Positions 14,236 to 16,003 of a stretch of DNA of 16,003 nt are shown here, one piece after another. Position numbers and translations under genes: made by a program. Positions within the stretch are counted from its first letter, which is position 1; each line of letters starts with the position of its first letter. The notes beneath the pieces are model-generated. The model did not search any database. It was not told the origin of the DNA and saw nothing but the letters and a program-made list of their open reading frames with translations. This DNA is from Actinomycetota bacterium (GTDB lineage Bacteria > Actinomycetota > Thermoleophilia > Solirubrobacterales > Solirubrobacteraceae): NCBI GenBank assembly GCA_005788585.1, contig SYBY01000435.1, positions 1-16,003 of the forward strand. Direction: 5' to 3'.

Positions 14236-14877
14236 GTGCTCGAACGTCTCGTCCCCTCATTCGTCGTGACCGCCGAGGCGACGGGCGACCTGCTCGACGT
14301 CGAGCTGTTCGCGGCCGAGCGTGAGATCGTGGCCCGCGCGGTCGAGAAACGCCGCCGCGAGTTCACGACCGGCCGGGGTCTTGCGCGCGATGCGCTCGGG
14401 CGGCTCGGCGTGCCGGCCGGCGCGATAGGCAGCGGGTCGCACGGTGAGCCGCTGTGGCCCGAGGGGGTCGTCGGCAGCATCACGCACTGCGACGGGTTCC
14501 GCGCGTGCGCGGTGGCGCGTTCGACCCGTGCGCTCGGGATCGGCATCGACGCCGAACCGGACCTGCCGCTGCCCGCGGGCGTGGTCGAGGACGTCGTGCA
14601 CGGCCGTGAGCGCGCGCTCCTCGACTGCGACCTCGGGGTCGATCCAGGGCGCCTCCTGTTCAGCGCCAAGGAAGCGGTCTACAAGGCCTGGTTCCCGCTG
14701 ACCGGCCGGTGGCTGGGGTTCGACGACGCCGAGGTCTCGGTCGACGCCGGCGCCCGCACCTTCCGGGCGGTGCTGCGGGTCGACGGCACGCCGTTGCGCA
14801 CGTTCGCCGGCCGCTGGACCGTGGAGCGCGGCACCGTCTGCACCGCGGTCGTGGTGCCCCGCCAGACTGCTCTGTGA
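14236..14877 (+). CDS. 4'-phosphopantetheinyl transferase, EntD/Sfp superfamily
   Basis: A 213-residue enzyme that moves the phosphopantetheine arm of CoA onto a Ser of carrier proteins, turning apo-ACP/PCP domains to the holo form. Motifs: KRRREFTTGRGLARDALGRLG (38-58); GSITHCDGFRACAVA (80-94), of the EntD type; LGIGIDAE (100-107), with the metal ligands Asp105 and Glu107; and FSAKEAVYKAWFPLTGRWLGFDDAEV (142-167), with Glu146. The start is uncertain. GTG at 14236 with GGGAG just upstream gives an EntD-like N terminus (MLERLVPSF); ATG at 14200 would add 12 residues and start inside the divergent spacer. The PKS downstream is the obvious target. Confidence 0.92.
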   Translation: MLERLVPSFVVTAEATGDLLDVELFAAEREIVARAVEKRRREFTTGRGLARDALGRLGVPAGAIGSGSHGEPLWPEGVVGSITHCDGFRACAVARSTRALGIGIDAEPDLPLPAGVVEDVVHGRERALLDCDLGVDPGRLLFSAKEAVYKAWFPLTGRWLGFDDAEVSVDAGARTFRAVLRVDGTPLRTFAGRWTVERGTVCTAVVVPRQTAL

Positions 14878-15033
14878 CGTGGGTCGCAGATGCGAAGGGA
14901 CCCGCCACCGCTCTGCTTCAACGCAGGTGTATCGTTGCGTTTTCATGCCATCCGGTGTCGGGCTCACGGTGCTGTCGTCCCCGCGTTGCGCTCGCGGCCG
15001 GTGCTCGCCCGTCTGTAGCCAGGGTGGTGCGTG
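14878..15033. promoter_or_regulatory. Intergenic region upstream of the PKS with an inverted repeat
   Basis: A 156-base gap, locally less GC-rich around 14915-14945. It contains the inverted repeat AACGCA (14920-14925) / TGCGTT (14936-14941) with a 10-base spacer, an operator-like spacing. TATCGT at 14930-14935, within the spacer, could be a -10 element; no clear -35 was found. AGGGTGG (15021-15027) sits 6 bases before the PKS ATG. I see no remnant of a ketosynthase domain in this gap. Confidence 0.35.
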
Positions 15034-16003
15034 ATGACGGTCGAACGCGCGCCGGCGCCCTGGGTGCTCAGCGGCACGGGTGCCGCCGCGCTGCGCGAGT
15101 ACGCCCAGCGCCTCGCGGAGGCAACCGGGGACGTGGACGCTGCCGACGTCGCGTGGACGCTGGCGACCGGGCCGCCCGCGTCTGCGCATCGCGCCGTCAT
15201 CCTCGGCGAGGATCGCGGCGCCGCGCTGCGCGACCTCGCCGACGGCACGCCGAGCCCGCAGGTCATCCAGGGCGTCGCCGACCCTGACCTGCATCCCGAC
15301 CGGCCCGTGTTCGTCTTCTCCGGCCAGGGCGGTCAATGGGCGGGCATGGCCGTCGAGCTCCTCGACGCGTCCCCGGTCTTCGCCGAGCACCTGCGCGCGT
15401 GCGCGAAGGCCCTGGCGCCGCACGTCGACTGGGTCCTGGAGGACGTGCTGCGCGGCAGTCCTGACGCTCCTGCGCTCGAGCGCATCGACGTCGTGCCGCC
15501 CGCGCTCGTCGCCGTCATGGTCTCGCTCGCGGCGCTCTGGCGTTCGCGCGGGGTGGAGCCGGCCGCGGTCGTCGGGCATTCGCATGGGGAGATCGCGGCG
15601 GCGCACGTCGCCGGCGTCCTCAGCCTGGACGACGCGTTGCGGGTGGCGGCGGTCCGGGCCCGGGCGCTGACCCCCCTCTCGGGGCACGGGGGAATGGCGG
15701 CCGTGTCACTCGGGGCGGACGCGCTCGAGCAGCGGATCGCCGGGTTCGGCGAGCGGCTCGCGCTCGCGGCGGTCAACGGGCCATCGGACCTGGTGGTCTC
15801 GGGCGACCTGGACGCGCTCGACGAGCTGCTGGCCGGGTGCGAGGCCGACGGCGTGCGCGCGAGGAGGGTCGCCGTCCCCTACGCCGCGCACGGCCCGCAG
15901 ATCGAGGCGATCCGCGAGCGCCTGCTCGACGAGCTGGGCGAGGTGACGCCGCAGCCGGCGCAGGTGCCGCTGTACCCCACCACCGCCGACGAGCCGATGG
16001 ACG
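15034..16003 (+). CDS. Type I modular polyketide synthase, N-terminal acyltransferase (loading) domain; runs off the window
   Basis: The reading frame is open from the ATG at 15034 to the window end (over 320 codons, no stop). It starts MTVERAPAPWVLSGTGAAAL, which matches the linker before an AT domain, then goes straight into the AT: VFVFSGQGGQWAGMAVELL; IDVVPPALVAVMVSLAALWRSRGVEPAAVVGHSHGEIAAAHVAGVLSLDDALRVAAV; VNGPSDLVVSG; VPYAAHGPQIEAI. Ser183 (GHSHG) and His286 (YAAH) are the catalytic pair. Arg208, 25 residues after the Ser, is the residue that usually binds the carboxylate of malonyl-type substrates. No ketosynthase precedes it, as in DEBS1-like loading modules (AT-ACP first). The retained Arg and the YAAH motif (between YASH and HAFH types) leave malonyl, methylmalonyl or another acyl-CoA open. 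A GTG at 15031 is an alternative start. The PPTase upstream probably activates its ACPs. Confidence 0.93.
   Translation, partial: MTVERAPAPWVLSGTGAAALREYAQRLAEATGDVDAADVAWTLATGPPASAHRAVILGEDRGAALRDLADGTPSPQVIQGVADPDLHPDRPVFVFSGQGGQWAGMAVELLDASPVFAEHLRACAKALAPHVDWVLEDVLRGSPDAPALERIDVVPPALVAVMVSLAALWRSRGVEPAAVVGHSHGEIAAAHVAGVLSLDDALRVAAVRARALTPLSGHGGMAAVSLGADALEQRIAGFGERLALAAVNGPSDLVVSGDLDALDELLAGCEADGVRARRVAVPYAAHGPQIEAIRERLLDELGEVTPQPAQVPLYPTTADEPMD

Noticed and set aside
14257..15687. A 476-codon minus-strand open frame antisense to the PPTase and PKS
   Set aside because: Shadow of two genes with unmistakable motifs on the plus strand.
1..16003. Defence system, prophage, transposon or CRISPR content
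   Set aside because: No nuclease, helicase, integrase, transposase, terminal repeat or regularly spaced repeat was seen. All genes fit envelope, regulatory or metabolic roles.

Overview
The window is very GC-rich, densely packed, non-mobile bacterial chromosome. Genes use GTG as well as ATG starts and often overlap by 1-4 bases. The two-component kinase style, a DEBS-like polyketide synthase acyltransferase, an EntD/Sfp-type phosphopantetheinyl transferase and UDP-galactopyranose mutase point to an actinobacterium in the broad sense. Thermoleophilia/Solirubrobacterales is my guess, but there is no rRNA or marker gene to settle it. I saw no tRNA, rRNA, CRISPR array, transposase or integrase, and no gene-free stretch longer than about 160 bases.

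Left part (1-5228), housekeeping and metabolism: a NarL/DesK-type sensor histidine kinase at the left edge, a small polytopic membrane protein on the minus strand, then a DUF4234-like membrane protein overlapping a RidA-fold protein. Converging on that pair is a tightly overlapping minus-strand operon: a methyltransferase-like protein, an acetamidase/formamidase and a second RidA-fold protein. Both RidA-fold proteins lack the arginine that defines active imine deaminases.

Middle part (5357-13199), a cell-surface glycan/glycolipid locus: a Wzz/BY-kinase-type polysaccharide co-polymerase whose kinase half has lost its P-loop lysine; a Wzy/O-antigen-ligase-type membrane protein; on the minus strand a lipoprotein alpha/beta hydrolase translationally coupled to a family-2 glycosyltransferase; and divergently glf (UDP-galactopyranose mutase), an LpxL/PatA-type acyltransferase and a SAM methyltransferase. 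The plausible joint product is a galactofuranose-containing, possibly acylated and methylated, surface glycan or glycolipid.

Right part (13200-16003): a second lipoprotein paralogous to the hydrolase, in which the catalytic Ser and His are replaced (a predicted pseudoenzyme). Divergent from it is a 4'-phosphopantetheinyl transferase, followed by the start of a type I polyketide synthase that begins directly with an acyltransferase (loading-type) domain and runs off the window. The juxtaposition of PKS, PPTase, acyltransferase and Galf/polymer genes suggests a polyketide-lipid-decorated glycan, loosely like mycobacterial acyl-glycolipid loci. This link is inference.

The most interesting observations are three enzyme-like proteins with missing catalytic residues in one surface-glycan locus (BY-kinase half, second hydrolase, acyltransferase), and a shared 9-base motif at the start junctions of both hydrolase paralogues.
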